Counted from the first letter of the stretch, positions 1-8,379 are shown. The stretch is 33,831 nt of DNA from an uncultured Chloroflexota bacterium (GCA_913052545.1 CAJXEF010000005.1:1-33831); one strand, 5' to 3'. Numbers and translations are program-made. The notes: generated by a model not told the origin, from the letters alone.

Positions 1-1748
1 CCGAGTGCATTAACAGTACGAGCAGCTAACTCTTTTAGAGATACTCCTTTTTCAGGATCTCCCTCTACGAACACTCGGCCTTTTTGAAACTGTATGTTTT
101 CTTCTGGCCATCCGTAAAACTCAGCTGCCATTAATGTCAATTTTCTCCTCACTCCTTGTGCTGCCCCCAAAGCGGCGTGCGTTCCACCGACACTGCTTCC
201 ACTCCCCGCTCCACTGTCATAAGTACCGCCATCGGTGTTCATTTGCATGGCTATTACTTCTTCAACAGGAATTCCGAGATCCTCTGCTACCATTTGCCTC
301 CCCACGGTATGGGATCCTGTGCCAGTTTCAGGTACCAGAAGATGTAAGGTAGTTTTCCCGGTTTCGTCCATTTCGACCTTAGCGGAATAAATGCTCTGTC
401 CTTGGGGCCTTTGGCTAAGAGACATACCTTTACCGATGAACGCGTTTAATTTAGGGGAAGTCCATTTGGATGCTTCAGCTACTGCCCTCAGAGTCTCCTC
501 GCCTCGTATGTTATTGTATCTGGCACCGGTGGCGCAGATTTGGCCATCGCGGACGACGTTTCGAAGGCGAAGTTCGTATGGATCTATGCCCAGTTCCTTG
601 GCTATCATATCCGTATGGGATTCGACGGCGAAAACAACTTGTGGTTGTCCAGGAGCACGATACGATCCACAGGGAACGTTATTGGTGTAAACCATATAGC
701 TGTCTATTTGAAAATGAGGTATGTGATACTGACCGCCCGCAGCGTCTCTACTGCCGGCAAGCCCTGCACGGCCTCTAAATCCACTGTAGGCCCCCCCATT
801 AAAAATAACTTTGCTGTGGCGTGCCAAAAATGTCCCGTCCTTTCTAACTCCCGTTTTAATAGTAACCACAGATGGATGTCTAGGATTGCCGGCCATTAGT
901 TCTTCAATATAGCTCATGACCATTTTTACGGGATATCCTGACTTTTTCGATAACATATATGCTAACGGTACGTTCATAGCGGGAGATTTGCCTCCAAAAT
1001 CGCCGCCGATACCGCAAGGGTTTACGACTATATGTTCTTCCGAGATATCCAACGCGTCTGATAATTGGCGTCGCAATGTGTATGGGACTTTATTGTTTGC
1101 CCAAACTTCTATCCTATCTTGATCAGTGATATTCACGACACACGCATAAGGTTCCATGTATCCCTGATGCACCCATGTGGTCGTAAATGTATGTTCGAAG
1201 ACAAAGTCGGATTCTTTAAATCCTTGATCCAGATCACCATTAGACCAGGTCGACAGGTCCAAGATGTTGCCCTGTGGTTCAACTGAACTTGAACCAGCTT
1301 GAAAACTTGGAGATCCCTCGTGCACTAGAGGTGATCCCGGTGTAATAGCCTCAACAGGATCAAAAACGGCAGGCAGCGGTTCATATTCAACATCTATCAG
1401 TGCTAAGGCTTCCTCCGCAGTGTCGGCGTCTATTGCGGCCACTGCGGCCACTTTTTCTCCAACGAACCTGACTCTGTCTTCAGCTAGGAGTGGGACATCT
1501 CTGATTAATCTTCCGACCCGCATGCCTTTGGTATCTTCGCCGGTAATTATTGCGTAAACTCCAGGAAGTTGTGCTGCGCGACTAATATCAATATTTACAA
1601 TTTTTGCGTGAGGGTATGGGCTTCGTAGGACCTTCCCCCAAATCATACCCGGCAGATTGACATCAGCAGCATACTGGAAATTACCTGAAACCTTGTCGGG
1701 TCCTTCTTGCCGAGTGACTGGTTTTCCAACGGCTGTATATGTAGTCAT
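1..1748 (-). CDS. Molybdopterin-binding hydroxylase large subunit (xanthine dehydrogenase / CoxL family), 3' end outside window
   Basis: Reading minus from the ATG at 1746-1748, the frame stays open for 582 codons to the window edge, so the C-terminus is missing. The N-terminal part (MTTYTAVGKPVTRQEGPDKV, then a segment around residues 20-130) matches the small Ald_Xan_dh_C domain, including GxxVPLLAEDRVRFVGEKVAAV. After it comes the molybdopterin-binding domain, with the glycine-rich GIGGDFGGK motif near residue 260 and GSYRAPGQPQ near residue 360. The family hydroxylates N-heterocycles, aldehydes or CO using a Mo-cytosine or Mo-pterin dinucleotide together with FAD and 2Fe-2S subunits. The catalytic C-terminal Glu and those partner subunits are not in view. 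The gene is divergent from an amidohydrolase, so it is first in its transcript and partners, if linked, lie to the left. The substrate cannot be read from this fragment. Confidence 0.9.
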   Translation of the reverse strand, partial: MTTYTAVGKPVTRQEGPDKVSGNFQYAADVNLPGMIWGKVLRSPYPHAKIVNIDISRAAQLPGVYAIITGEDTKGMRVGRLIRDVPLLAEDRVRFVGEKVAAVAAIDADTAEEALALIDVEYEPLPAVFDPVEAITPGSPLVHEGSPSFQAGSSSVEPQGNILDLSTWSNGDLDQGFKESDFVFEHTFTTTWVHQGYMEPYACVVNITDQDRIEVWANNKVPYTLRRQLSDALDISEEHIVVNPCGIGGDFGGKSPAMNVPLAYMLSKKSGYPVKMVMSYIEELMAGNPRHPSVVTIKTGVRKDGTFLARHSKVIFNGGAYSGFRGRAGLAGSRDAAGGQYHIPHFQIDSYMVYTNNVPCGSYRAPGQPQVVFAVESHTDMIAKELGIDPYELRLRNVVRDGQICATGARYNNIRGEETLRAVAEASKWTSPKLNAFIGKGMSLSQRPQGQSIYSAKVEMDETGKTTLHLLVPETGTGSHTVGRQMVAEDLGIPVEEVIAMQMNTDGGTYDSGAGSGSSVGGTHAALGAAQGVRRKLTLMAAEFYGWPEENIQFQKGRVFVEGDPEKGVSLKELAARTVNAL

Positions 1749-1778
1749 AATTCGTTTCTCTCCGAGCTTATTGAGGTA

Positions 1779-1787
1779 AGTATAACA
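1779..1787 (-). promoter_or_regulatory. Extended -10 promoter of the molybdenum hydroxylase gene
   Basis: The minus strand reads TGTTATACT here, an extended -10 (TGn plus TATACT). It would place transcription start about 24 nt before the ATG at 1748, with a GGAGAG ribosome site in between. No good -35 is seen at 17 bp, as expected for the extended type. The same nine bases recur at 26422-26430. Confidence 0.45.
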
Positions 1788-1844
1788 GTACCTGAGTACA
1801 TGAAGTATGCCAAGTCAAAATTAGGTATTGTTTCAACGCTTGCA

Positions 1845-1853
1845 TGTTATCAT
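1845..1853 (+). promoter_or_regulatory. Extended -10 promoter of the amidohydrolase gene
   Basis: TGTTATCAT resembles an extended -10. Transcription would start near 1860, downstream of the first in-frame ATG (1844) and about 26 nt before the ATG at 1886. This favours the later start. A TTGTTT at 1828-1833 is too close for an ideal -35. Confidence 0.4.
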
Positions 1854-1885
1854 GGGCCAATGGACAGAAATATGGAGGTTTGAGT

Positions 1886-2911
1886 ATGCCTTTTGGAGGA
1901 AATGACTGGCTTGCTTTAACACAAGAGCGTTCCCTTGAGCCAGATCTACCCATTTGCGATCCCCATCATCATTTTTGGGATTATAGGCCTGCAAGACTTC
2001 CTTACCAACGTTATTTGCTAGATGAATTGCTGGCTGATATTGGTGCCGGTCATAACGTATGCTCGACTGTGTTTATAGAAACGAGATCCATGTATCGTAC
2101 CCAAGGCCCCGAAGAACTTAGGCCGGTAGGAGAAATCGAATTTGTCCAAGGATTAGCGGCAGCTAGCGCTAGTGGGATCTATGGCCCAAGCCGTGCAGCT
2201 GCCGCTATTGTAGGCCATGCTAATTTGAATCTAGGTAATGCAGTAGAACCTGTTTTAGAAGCATTACGGTCAGCTAGTCCCAATCGTTTCCGCGGTATCA
2301 GGCATACAGTGACTTGGGATCCGAATCAGGATATAGCTAATACGGCTGCTCACAACGGGCAAGGTCAGCTGTTAGATACAAATTTTAGGGCTGGAGCGCG
2401 CGTGCTGGCCAAAATGGGATTATCCTTCGATGCATGGCTCTATTTCCCACAGCTCCTGGAATTAGCAGACTTCGCCCGGTCGATACCGGATTTAACGATT
2501 GTATTGAATCATATTGGTGGGTTATTGCGAACAGGATCTTATGCAGATCGAGATGATGAAGTTATGACTGTGTGGAAAAAGGGGATAGCTGAGGTATCCC
2601 AATGTCCAAATGTGTTCGTTAAATTGGGTGGTATAGGACAACCTCGTACCGGGTATGACTGGCATGCTCGGACTAATCCCATTGGATCCGAAGAATTATC
2701 TATCACTATGACCCCGTTGATGACCTATTGTATCGAACAATTTGGCCCCGAAAGGTGCATGTTTGAGAGTAATTTCCCTCCAGACAAGGTAGGCTATTCT
2801 TACAATGTATTGTTTAATGCGTTCAAGCGATTATCCGAAGGTTATTCTGTGCTAGAACGATCTGGCATGTTTCATGATAACGCCGTTCGTGTGTATCGAA
2901 TAACGACCTGA
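1886..2911 (+). CDS. Amidohydrolase-2 family metal-dependent hydrolase (COG3618-like)
   Basis: The 341-residue protein begins with the family signature ICDPHHHFWDYRPARLPY, the HxH metal-ligand strand of the TIM-barrel amidohydrolases. It ends with RCMFESNFPPDK, the strand that carries a late active-site acidic or Ser/Asn position. LNHIGGLLR near residue 215 supplies another His ligand. Relatives include lactonases, 2-pyrone-4,6-dicarboxylate hydrolase and decarboxylases of the ACMSD group, so hydrolysis or decarboxylation of a ring-cleavage product or lactone is plausible. The start at 1886 is chosen because GGAGG precedes it by 8 nt. An ATG at 1844 would lie upstream of the predicted transcription start. 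The gene is followed after 76 nt by a luciferase-like monooxygenase, probably in the same transcript. Confidence 0.85.
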   Translation: MPFGGNDWLALTQERSLEPDLPICDPHHHFWDYRPARLPYQRYLLDELLADIGAGHNVCSTVFIETRSMYRTQGPEELRPVGEIEFVQGLAAASASGIYGPSRAAAAIVGHANLNLGNAVEPVLEALRSASPNRFRGIRHTVTWDPNQDIANTAAHNGQGQLLDTNFRAGARVLAKMGLSFDAWLYFPQLLELADFARSIPDLTIVLNHIGGLLRTGSYADRDDEVMTVWKKGIAEVSQCPNVFVKLGGIGQPRTGYDWHARTNPIGSEELSITMTPLMTYCIEQFGPERCMFESNFPPDKVGYSYNVLFNAFKRLSEGYSVLERSGMFHDNAVRVYRITT

Positions 2912-2987
2912 ATCAACATGATAATCCAGAGAGATAAGTTAGGCCGAATCGCCAATGCGCGAACATCTTGTAAGGAAATATTTGTTT

Positions 2988-4016
2988 ATGAAGATTGATT
3001 TACGGGTTCCACCATGTATGCCAGTTCAGGACGTTGCTGAATTTGTTAGCAAGTGTGAAATAGCTGGTTTTGATGGCGTAGGTATATTAGATTCCCAGAT
3101 GTTGGAGAGAGATGTCTTTGTGAGCATGGCGATGGCTGCCCAGGCAACATCAGATATCCGTATAGCTTCTGCCGTGCTTAACCCGGTAACCCGTCACATC
3201 TCGGTATTGGGCTCGGCTATTAAAACAGTTGCGGAAACAGCTCCGGGCAGAATAGAATTTTGGATCGGTCGTGGGTTCAGCTCGGTCCAGACTGTAGGTA
3301 TAGCACCTGCTAGTGTGAGGCAAATGAAGCAATGTGTCGTCACTCTTAAGAATTTGTTATCGGGGGACACGGTTGAATTTGGTGGTGCTAGTAGTAGGAT
3401 GAGGCATGGAGGATTGGACTCACCCAGGATATTTATTGCTGCTCATGGGCCCAGGACAATTGAGGTAGCGGGGGAAGTGGCAGATGGTGTATTGCTTCAG
3501 GTAGGTCTGGACCCGGGTTCAGTCGATTTAGCCCGGAAGCATCTGGCGATCGGGGCCGAACGGTCTGGTCGCGATCCCAACGATCTCGAAATAATTCTGT
3601 GCGCGACTACCATAATCATGGAGGACCAACAAGAAGCCAGGGAAGTTGCAAGACCACTCTGCGTTCAGAGGTTGGTTGAGACAAGCCATCGACCTTATCT
3701 GGAGGCCGCAGGGATATATGCTAGTCATTTAGATATTCCGATGGAATTAAATGATCTTTACCCGGATATTCCTCACGCAGAAGACTGGGAAAAAGCCAAG
3801 CAACTTTGCGCATTCTTACCTGAAGACATTTTGACTCAAATGTGTGATGCTTTAGGACTAATTGGAACTCCAGATTATTGTGCTGAAAGGATAAAGAGAG
3901 CGGAATCCGACGGTATAAATCATCTTTATTTAATGACCAGCGAAAGTTATCAATTTCCACAACGAGAACTTGAAGCTTTTCAGACCAAGATTTTCCCAGT
4001 TCTTGGGGAAAACTGA
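2988..4016 (+). CDS. Luciferase-like monooxygenase (LLM family, FMN- or F420-dependent)
   Basis: This 342-residue protein has the LLM TIM-barrel pattern. An N-terminal MKIDLRVPP strand is followed by EIAGFDGVGILDSQ, then IASAVLNPVTRHISVLGSA and GRIEFWIGRGFSS, where the cofactor phosphate is usually held. A later GEVADGVLLQVG is the typical second-half strand. These enzymes oxidise or reduce small organics with FMNH2 or coenzyme F420, and the sequence alone does not separate the two. The ATG at 2988 has AAGGAA 10 nt upstream and matches the usual N-terminus, whereas an ATG at 2955 would add 11 unlikely residues. It lies in tandem with the amidohydrolase, so both probably act on one pathway. 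Confidence 0.85.
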   Translation: MKIDLRVPPCMPVQDVAEFVSKCEIAGFDGVGILDSQMLERDVFVSMAMAAQATSDIRIASAVLNPVTRHISVLGSAIKTVAETAPGRIEFWIGRGFSSVQTVGIAPASVRQMKQCVVTLKNLLSGDTVEFGGASSRMRHGGLDSPRIFIAAHGPRTIEVAGEVADGVLLQVGLDPGSVDLARKHLAIGAERSGRDPNDLEIILCATTIIMEDQQEAREVARPLCVQRLVETSHRPYLEAAGIYASHLDIPMELNDLYPDIPHAEDWEKAKQLCAFLPEDILTQMCDALGLIGTPDYCAERIKRAESDGINHLYLMTSESYQFPQRELEAFQTKIFPVLGEN

Positions 4017-4139
4017 ATACTATAAGAATTTAGTATCTACGATCTGAGTCAAATCCTTTCACACATGGGTGCTTTAGTGAGTATGGGATTTGTTTCTTAA
4101 GAGTTTACTCTGTCTGGTTGAGTCAAATATAAACTATTT

Positions 4140-4526
4140 TTAGTCACCCAAAACTGCTATCGCGTCGATTTCTATTAAAAGGTGTGGTTCGGATAGAGCT
4201 GCGACTCTCACACGGGTGCTGGCTGGTAGATTGTCACCAAACAGTTTAACTCGAGCGGATTGAGTTGCCCGGGTGGCGGCGGGAGAATTATCCATTACGA
4301 AATTGGTTATTTTTACCACATTATTTAACGTCCCACCCTCTGCTTCAACTATGTGTTGGATCCTTTTAAAAATAGCTTCTGTTTGTTCACCGATATCCCC
4401 GAATTCTGCATCGGTATCCCGGGCTAATGCTCCTGATAAAAAAAGCATGTTACCTACTCTTACTGCTTGAGGATGGGTGCCTTTTTGCATAGGAATACCA
4501 TCGTAATTTTTCCGTGTAATTTCCAT
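4140..4526 (-). CDS. RidA family (YjgF/UK114) protein, possible enamine/imine deaminase
   Basis: At 128 residues this is the usual size of the trimeric RidA fold. Recognisable segments are PQAVRVGNMLFLSGALARD at the N-terminal half, NNVVKITNFVMD in the middle and STRVRVAALSEPHLLIEIDA at the C-terminus, where family members carry the binding-pocket Arg and Glu. RidA enzymes hydrolyse reactive enamines/imines released by PLP enzymes. Some homologues are 2-aminomuconate deaminases in aromatic degradation, a tempting link here given the neighbouring ring-degradation-type genes. Which role applies cannot be decided from sequence. GAGAGG lies about 9 nt before the ATG. The gene ends convergently with the luciferase-like gene and lies 157 nt downstream of the VOC gene. 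Confidence 0.88.
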   Translation of the reverse strand: MEITRKNYDGIPMQKGTHPQAVRVGNMLFLSGALARDTDAEFGDIGEQTEAIFKRIQHIVEAEGGTLNNVVKITNFVMDNSPAATRATQSARVKLFGDNLPASTRVRVAALSEPHLLIEIDAIAVLGD

Positions 4527-4683
4527 TTACAGATTACCTCTCAGGGTCTAGTTAGTAAGTATTAGACGACGTTGGATTTCATAAGCTTATTACTGCGGTT
4601 CCGGGCTAATTTATTTGATACCACCATCTGTCTTAAAGGAATCTCGCGGTTTGCAGCCCATAAGGAATAAAATAGCTAGGCTG

Positions 4684-5076
4684 TTATTTATGCTCGACTA
4701 ATTCGATAAGTACATCATCCGGGCCTTCTATATATGCCAGGCATGTTCCTCTGCCAACGTCGGTAAACGGCAGGACTATTCGGATGTTAGCTTTCTCCAG
4801 CCTTTCCAGTTCTTCTTTCAAGTTCTCCACATCAAAACCGAAATGTTCTAATCCCAATCTATTTAGCTCGGCGGCAGCTCGTTCATCCGATGATCCGGCT
4901 GGTTTGGATGATATATTTAGTCTACAAGATCCTCCAACTTCCATGCCAATTGTAATAGTACCGGGCATTACTTCTCTTTCAGAAACTATCTTCGCTTCAA
5001 AATGCCGTTCATACCACGCGGCTGAACTATGTGGATCCATTGAACGAATATGTACGTGATTAATCGTGTAAGGCAT
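4684..5076 (-). CDS. VOC superfamily protein (glyoxalase / dioxygenase fold), single domain
   Basis: The protein has 130 residues with the paired beta-alpha-beta-beta-beta modules of the vicinal oxygen chelate fold. Likely metal ligands are His7 in INHVHI, His78 in LEHFGFDV and Glu125 in VLIELVE. AWYERHF is the usual first-helix motif. Members include glyoxalase I, methylmalonyl-CoA epimerase, fosfomycin resistance enzymes and, mostly in longer two-domain forms, extradiol dioxygenases. The single-domain size argues against a classical catechol 2,3-dioxygenase. AGGAGAGG sits just upstream of the ATG. The gene follows the hydratase gene by 45 nt on the same strand, so it is probably co-transcribed and may process a related intermediate. 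Confidence 0.85.
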   Translation of the reverse strand: MPYTINHVHIRSMDPHSSAAWYERHFEAKIVSEREVMPGTITIGMEVGGSCRLNISSKPAGSSDERAAAELNRLGLEHFGFDVENLKEELERLEKANIRIVLPFTDVGRGTCLAYIEGPDDVLIELVEHK

Positions 5077-5121
5077 TCGATCCTCTCCTAAATTTTGTTG
5101 AACAGAAATCGCTATGTCGCT

Positions 5122-5919
5122 TTAAGTTACAGTCAATTCTGCCGTTCCCAATCCCTCGATAGATATAAAGGCTGAATCTCCTGGAGATAAGAACTTGGGA
5201 GAAACTATGCTGCCTGTGATTATGATTGATTTAGCAGGTAGACTAATCCCCTGTAACGATAGCTTGTTTGCTAACCAAGCTAGGGGTTCGAGTGGATGTC
5301 CCATGACATCAGATCCATGCCCGCCTCCTACCAATCTATTATTAATACTCATATAACCGTATGCGGACACCAGGTTAATTTCTTGCCAGTTGGTTACAGG
5401 TTCTCCAAGCACTACCCCTGCGTTAGATATGTTTGAAGCCACTGCTATTTTTAAATTTATATTTGGTGGTAAACCAGGAGTGCGCCGATTATCTATCACT
5501 TCAAAAGCGGGGATAAGAGATTCAACTGCTAGACTGACTTTATCAACGTCGTACGGGGCATCTTCTGCCGAGAGTTCGGTTTTTAATAGAACACCAACCT
5601 CACACTCGATGCCCAATTGCACAAAATCCCCAGAGCAGAGTTCAGAAGGGGAATAACGAATATTTTTCTCTAACATTAGTCCCATGCAAGGTTCGGTGAC
5701 TCCATTATTTTGCTGCAATGACTGAGTAGTATAAGCAAGCTTGTAACCTACGACGGGCCCCTGGGTATCTAAGAGATTACTTTGAAAGACCTTCTGTATC
5801 TCGTAGGCTTCGTCGAGGGTGTTTGGTATGAGCGTATTTGATAACAGGAAAGATTGATTAGATAAGTATTGATCAGTCAGTTGACTGGCGGCTTCGGTAA
5901 TTCTTCCTTTGCTAACCAT
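5122..5919 (-). CDS. 2-keto-4-pentenoate hydratase / 4-oxalocrotonate decarboxylase family (MhpD/HpaH-like)
   Basis: The 265-residue protein matches the family's length (about 260-270). It carries VVGYKLAYTTQ near residue 57, the acidic metal-ligand segment IECEVGVLL near residue 105, and FEVIDNR near residue 139. GHPLEPLAWLAN follows near residue 210, then a terminal GSIVSPKFLSPGD segment. The family adds water to, or decarboxylates, 2-oxo-alkenoates made by meta-cleavage of aromatic rings, using Mg2+ or Mn2+. Hydratase and decarboxylase members cannot be told apart by eye. GAGGA precedes the ATG by 8 nt. It lies between the SDR (102 nt upstream) and the VOC gene (45 nt downstream) on the same strand, supporting a common catabolic operon. 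Confidence 0.87.
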   Translation of the reverse strand: MVSKGRITEAASQLTDQYLSNQSFLLSNTLIPNTLDEAYEIQKVFQSNLLDTQGPVVGYKLAYTTQSLQQNNGVTEPCMGLMLEKNIRYSPSELCSGDFVQLGIECEVGVLLKTELSAEDAPYDVDKVSLAVESLIPAFEVIDNRRTPGLPPNINLKIAVASNISNAGVVLGEPVTNWQEINLVSAYGYMSINNRLVGGGHGSDVMGHPLEPLAWLANKLSLQGISLPAKSIIITGSIVSPKFLSPGDSAFISIEGLGTAELTVT

Positions 5920-6021
5920 AAAATTAATCCTCGGGGTACATTGGATTGGATGATAAAACTATTAGTTAGGTAATGGTTTATATGAAATGCTAGATGATTT
6001 TGCTAATCAACTGGAACGAGA

Positions 6022-6771
6022 TTATTGTGCTGTCCAGCCTCCATCAATGACAAGTTCGCTTCCAGTAACGAATGAGGATTCATCGGAGGCTAAATAAAGA
6101 ACCCCGAAGGCGACGTCCTGAGGTTGACCGAGCCTGCGTATTGGATTAGTGGCCAGCCTGAATTTATGAAAATCTTCATCGTCAATAGCTTCTCGGGTCA
6201 TATCCGTTTCAATTACTCCTGGATGAACGGAGTTAGCTCTAATCCCTTCCTTAGCGTATTGAATCGCAGTCGATTTAGTAAGCAAACGAACTGCGCCTTT
6301 CGAAGCGTTATAGGCAGATGAATAAGGGCTCCCGACCAATCCGGCTATAGAGGATATATTTACAATTGATCCCCCACCGGTTTTGCGCATTTCTGCTATC
6401 ACTCCTTTAGTTCCCAAAAACACGCCTTTGGCATTTATATCCATAACTTCGTCCCAGGATTCGCTGCTGGTATCTTCTATCCCAAGTGTTCTGAATATGC
6501 CTGCGTTATTTACCAAGATATCCAGTTTGCCGAATTTAGCTATTGTGGCATTTACTATGTCATTCCAGCTTTTCTCGCTAGTTACATCTAAGTAAACAAA
6601 AAGGCATTCCCCTCCCGATTCGTTGATAGTTGCTTCAATTTGCTTTCCTTCTTCTATTAGAATATCTCCAATAACGACCTTAGCCCCTTCCTTGATGAAT
6701 AGTTTGGCTTCGGCTGCTCCCATACCTCTAGCCCCTCCGCTGATCAACGCGACTTTGTTATCTAAACGCAT
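6022..6771 (-). CDS. SDR family NAD(P)-dependent oxidoreductase (classical, intact tetrad)
   Basis: This is a 249-residue classical short-chain dehydrogenase. It has the cofactor motif SGGARGMG at the N-terminus and NNAG near residue 88. The catalytic tetrad reads Asn113 (DINAKG), Ser141 (NISS), Tyr154 and Lys158 (YNASK). The C-terminal VTGSELVIDGGW is typical of FabG-like enzymes. The start at 6771 has AGGAGG 8 nt upstream; a TTG 27 nt further out would overlap that ribosome site. It would oxidise an alcohol or reduce a ketone of unknown identity. A promoter is predicted about 40-65 nt upstream, making this the likely first gene of the SDR-hydratase-VOC transcript. Confidence 0.9.
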   Translation of the reverse strand: MRLDNKVALISGGARGMGAAEAKLFIKEGAKVVIGDILIEEGKQIEATINESGGECLFVYLDVTSEKSWNDIVNATIAKFGKLDILVNNAGIFRTLGIEDTSSESWDEVMDINAKGVFLGTKGVIAEMRKTGGGSIVNISSIAGLVGSPYSSAYNASKGAVRLLTKSTAIQYAKEGIRANSVHPGVIETDMTREAIDDEDFHKFRLATNPIRRLGQPQDVAFGVLYLASDESSFVTGSELVIDGGWTAQ

Positions 6772-6809
6772 GCCAATTACCTCCTGGTTTTCTGACAAGT
6801 GGTGAATGG

Positions 6810-6837
6810 ATTATGTGACGAATCGATCTTTTGTCTA
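6810..6837 (-). promoter_or_regulatory. Promoter of the SDR-hydratase-VOC transcript
   Basis: On the minus strand TAGACA (6832-6837) and CATAAT (6810-6815) are separated by 16 bp, each matching five of six consensus bases. Transcription would start near 6803, about 32 nt before the SDR start codon. Confidence 0.5.
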
Positions 6838-6884
6838 ACTACACTGTATTGTTCAAATTCTCTTTGATTTTCGAGAATAAGCTT

Positions 6885-7820
6885 TTATCCCACTCTTGGT
6901 AATTCGTGTTCCAATCGTATGTCGTTTATTATCTCCAAAACTCTTTGTTCTAACGCTGGATATTCTAATTCGAACTCTCCTAGCAGGCGGTTGTTATCCG
7001 TAAGATAATTGCCAGACTCTTCTAAGCCATCTAAGCTATCAAAGGTTATACTGGCGCCTGGTAAGTATTTTTTAACTATTTCTGATAAATCTTTCAAACT
7101 TATTGGATAGCCGCCTGTATTATAAATGGGATATTGACTTCGATCTGACATAGTTACGCGTACGAAAGCTTCAGCTACATCTTCAACGTGAACTGGCAAC
7201 CTCATATAACCACCTTTGGGAAAATGGACCGGTTCGCCGGATGCCGGCAAAGTTATACATTGCACGTGATCCGTTGATCCTCGAACTTTATCTGGACCGG
7301 TTACGTTTGCCGGTCTGATTCCCGTAATTGCCATATTGTAGACTTCATTAAATTGTTGTGCTTGGAACTCGTTGAACCTTTTGTGCATCGCATATTGACT
7401 GGTTCCGTACATAGGATCGTCTTCATTGACTACACGATCTCCGAAGTTTGATTGCAAACCACTTACTGCGATGGAACTGGCGTATACCACCCGTTGTATT
7501 CCACAAATCCGAGCTGCTTCGAAACAGTTATCCATCCCTAGTATGTTTAATTTCATTGTGAAATGAGGAGTATCATCTCCGCTGCCTAATAGGTATGCCA
7601 GGTTCATTATTCTGTCAGGTTTAGAATGTAAAATTGCTTTTATTACGTCTTCGAATTGGATAATGTCGCCGCGAATTACATCTACACTGTCGCCGAAGGC
7701 ATCAAAATTAGCGGATCCTGGGTTAATGTCCATGACGGTTACTTTCTGTCCTAGCTGGACTAATCTTGGGATGGCTCTTTTACCGATAAATCCTGTTCCT
7801 CCTAAAACCAACGTAGTCAT
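6885..7820 (-). CDS. NAD-dependent epimerase/dehydratase (extended SDR)
   Basis: The 311-residue protein starts MTTLVLGGTGFIGKRAIPRL, the Rossmann GxxGxxG motif. It has VIRGDI where the adenine-binding Asp lies, SSIAVSG for the catalytic Ser and YAMHK for the YxxxK pair. The GIRPANVTGPD segment is the usual substrate-side loop. These enzymes act on nucleotide sugars or on other alcohol/ketone substrates such as flavonoid- or steroid-like compounds. Given the catabolic surroundings, a small-molecule dehydrogenase is as likely as a sugar epimerase. The start is fixed by AAGGAGAAGG directly upstream; earlier in-frame codons add 30 residues without a family match. It precedes the SDR gene by 113 nt. 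Confidence 0.88.
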   Translation of the reverse strand: MTTLVLGGTGFIGKRAIPRLVQLGQKVTVMDINPGSANFDAFGDSVDVIRGDIIQFEDVIKAILHSKPDRIMNLAYLLGSGDDTPHFTMKLNILGMDNCFEAARICGIQRVVYASSIAVSGLQSNFGDRVVNEDDPMYGTSQYAMHKRFNEFQAQQFNEVYNMAITGIRPANVTGPDKVRGSTDHVQCITLPASGEPVHFPKGGYMRLPVHVEDVAEAFVRVTMSDRSQYPIYNTGGYPISLKDLSEIVKKYLPGASITFDSLDGLEESGNYLTDNNRLLGEFELEYPALEQRVLEIINDIRLEHELPRVG

Positions 7821-7966
7821 AGCCTTCTCCTTATTAAAAAAGCATGGATACATAAATTGGGCTTGAATGAGTAAAAGTTTTATAACCTGTGATAATTTAG
7901 GTTTCACCAAAATTTTAAGTTACCGCTGTTAAAATACTACATATTGGGATGAGCCGTGGAATTTTG

Positions 7967-8272
7967 TTAAAGAGAAACTGCCAAGCCCAATTCATAGTGA
8001 TTTGTCACCCCCGGGCCTAAAATGTACGTAGGGTGGGTGCCGGAGTGGGATCTTTTAAATGCGTCACTGGCAATCCAATTATCGTAGTGTTCTTTAGATT
8101 TCCACTGAGTAACCACCAAGCAGAAATCCTCTGGATCGTTTTGTAACTGGGTCCAGATTTCCAGGTTCATGAACCCGGGTTGTTTTTTGATCCCTTCCTG
8201 AGTTTGGAACAATTGCACAAGCTGAGGGCTGCTGCCTTTAGAGATCCGTATGCCGTTAGTAGTTATATACAT
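7967..8272 (-). CDS. IsdG-type heme-degrading / ABM-domain monooxygenase
   Basis: The protein has 101 residues, a single ferredoxin-like ABM domain. Compared with my recollection of staphylococcal IsdG, the three catalytic positions are all kept: Asn6, Trp66 and His76 (IsdG Asn7, Trp67, His77). The flanking text also agrees, for example WKSKEHYDNWIASDAFKRSH. IsdG enzymes open heme without a separate oxygenase protein, freeing iron. Related ABM enzymes oxidise polyketides or quinols, so heme as substrate is likely but not certain. CGGAGC precedes the ATG. It is the first gene of the minus-strand series, 146 nt from the epimerase start, and diverges from the trp operon. No heme uptake genes are seen nearby. 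Confidence 0.75.
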   Translation of the reverse strand: MYITTNGIRISKGSSPQLVQLFQTQEGIKKQPGFMNLEIWTQLQNDPEDFCLVVTQWKSKEHYDNWIASDAFKRSHSGTHPTYILGPGVTNHYELGLAVSL

Positions 8273-8350
8273 TTAATGCTCCGGTAATTTCGATATAAAG
8301 TAGTATATGGGTAGCTGGTTGCCAGAGTATAGTTGGGCTATTGAGATAGT

Positions 8351-8379
8351 TTGCAGTCACCCCATATAGCATCCATAAT
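8351..8379 (+). promoter_or_regulatory. Promoter of the trpDCFB operon
   Basis: TTGCAG (8351-8356) and CATAAT (8374-8379) are 17 bp apart. Start near 8386 would leave a leader of only about 29 nt, too short for a leader peptide and attenuator. An AAGGAG ribosome site ends 8 nt before trpD. Confidence 0.45.

Noticed and set aside
134..1286. Several plus-strand frames between 134 and 1286
   Set aside because: They are antisense to the Mo-hydroxylase frame, which is continuous and matches its family throughout.
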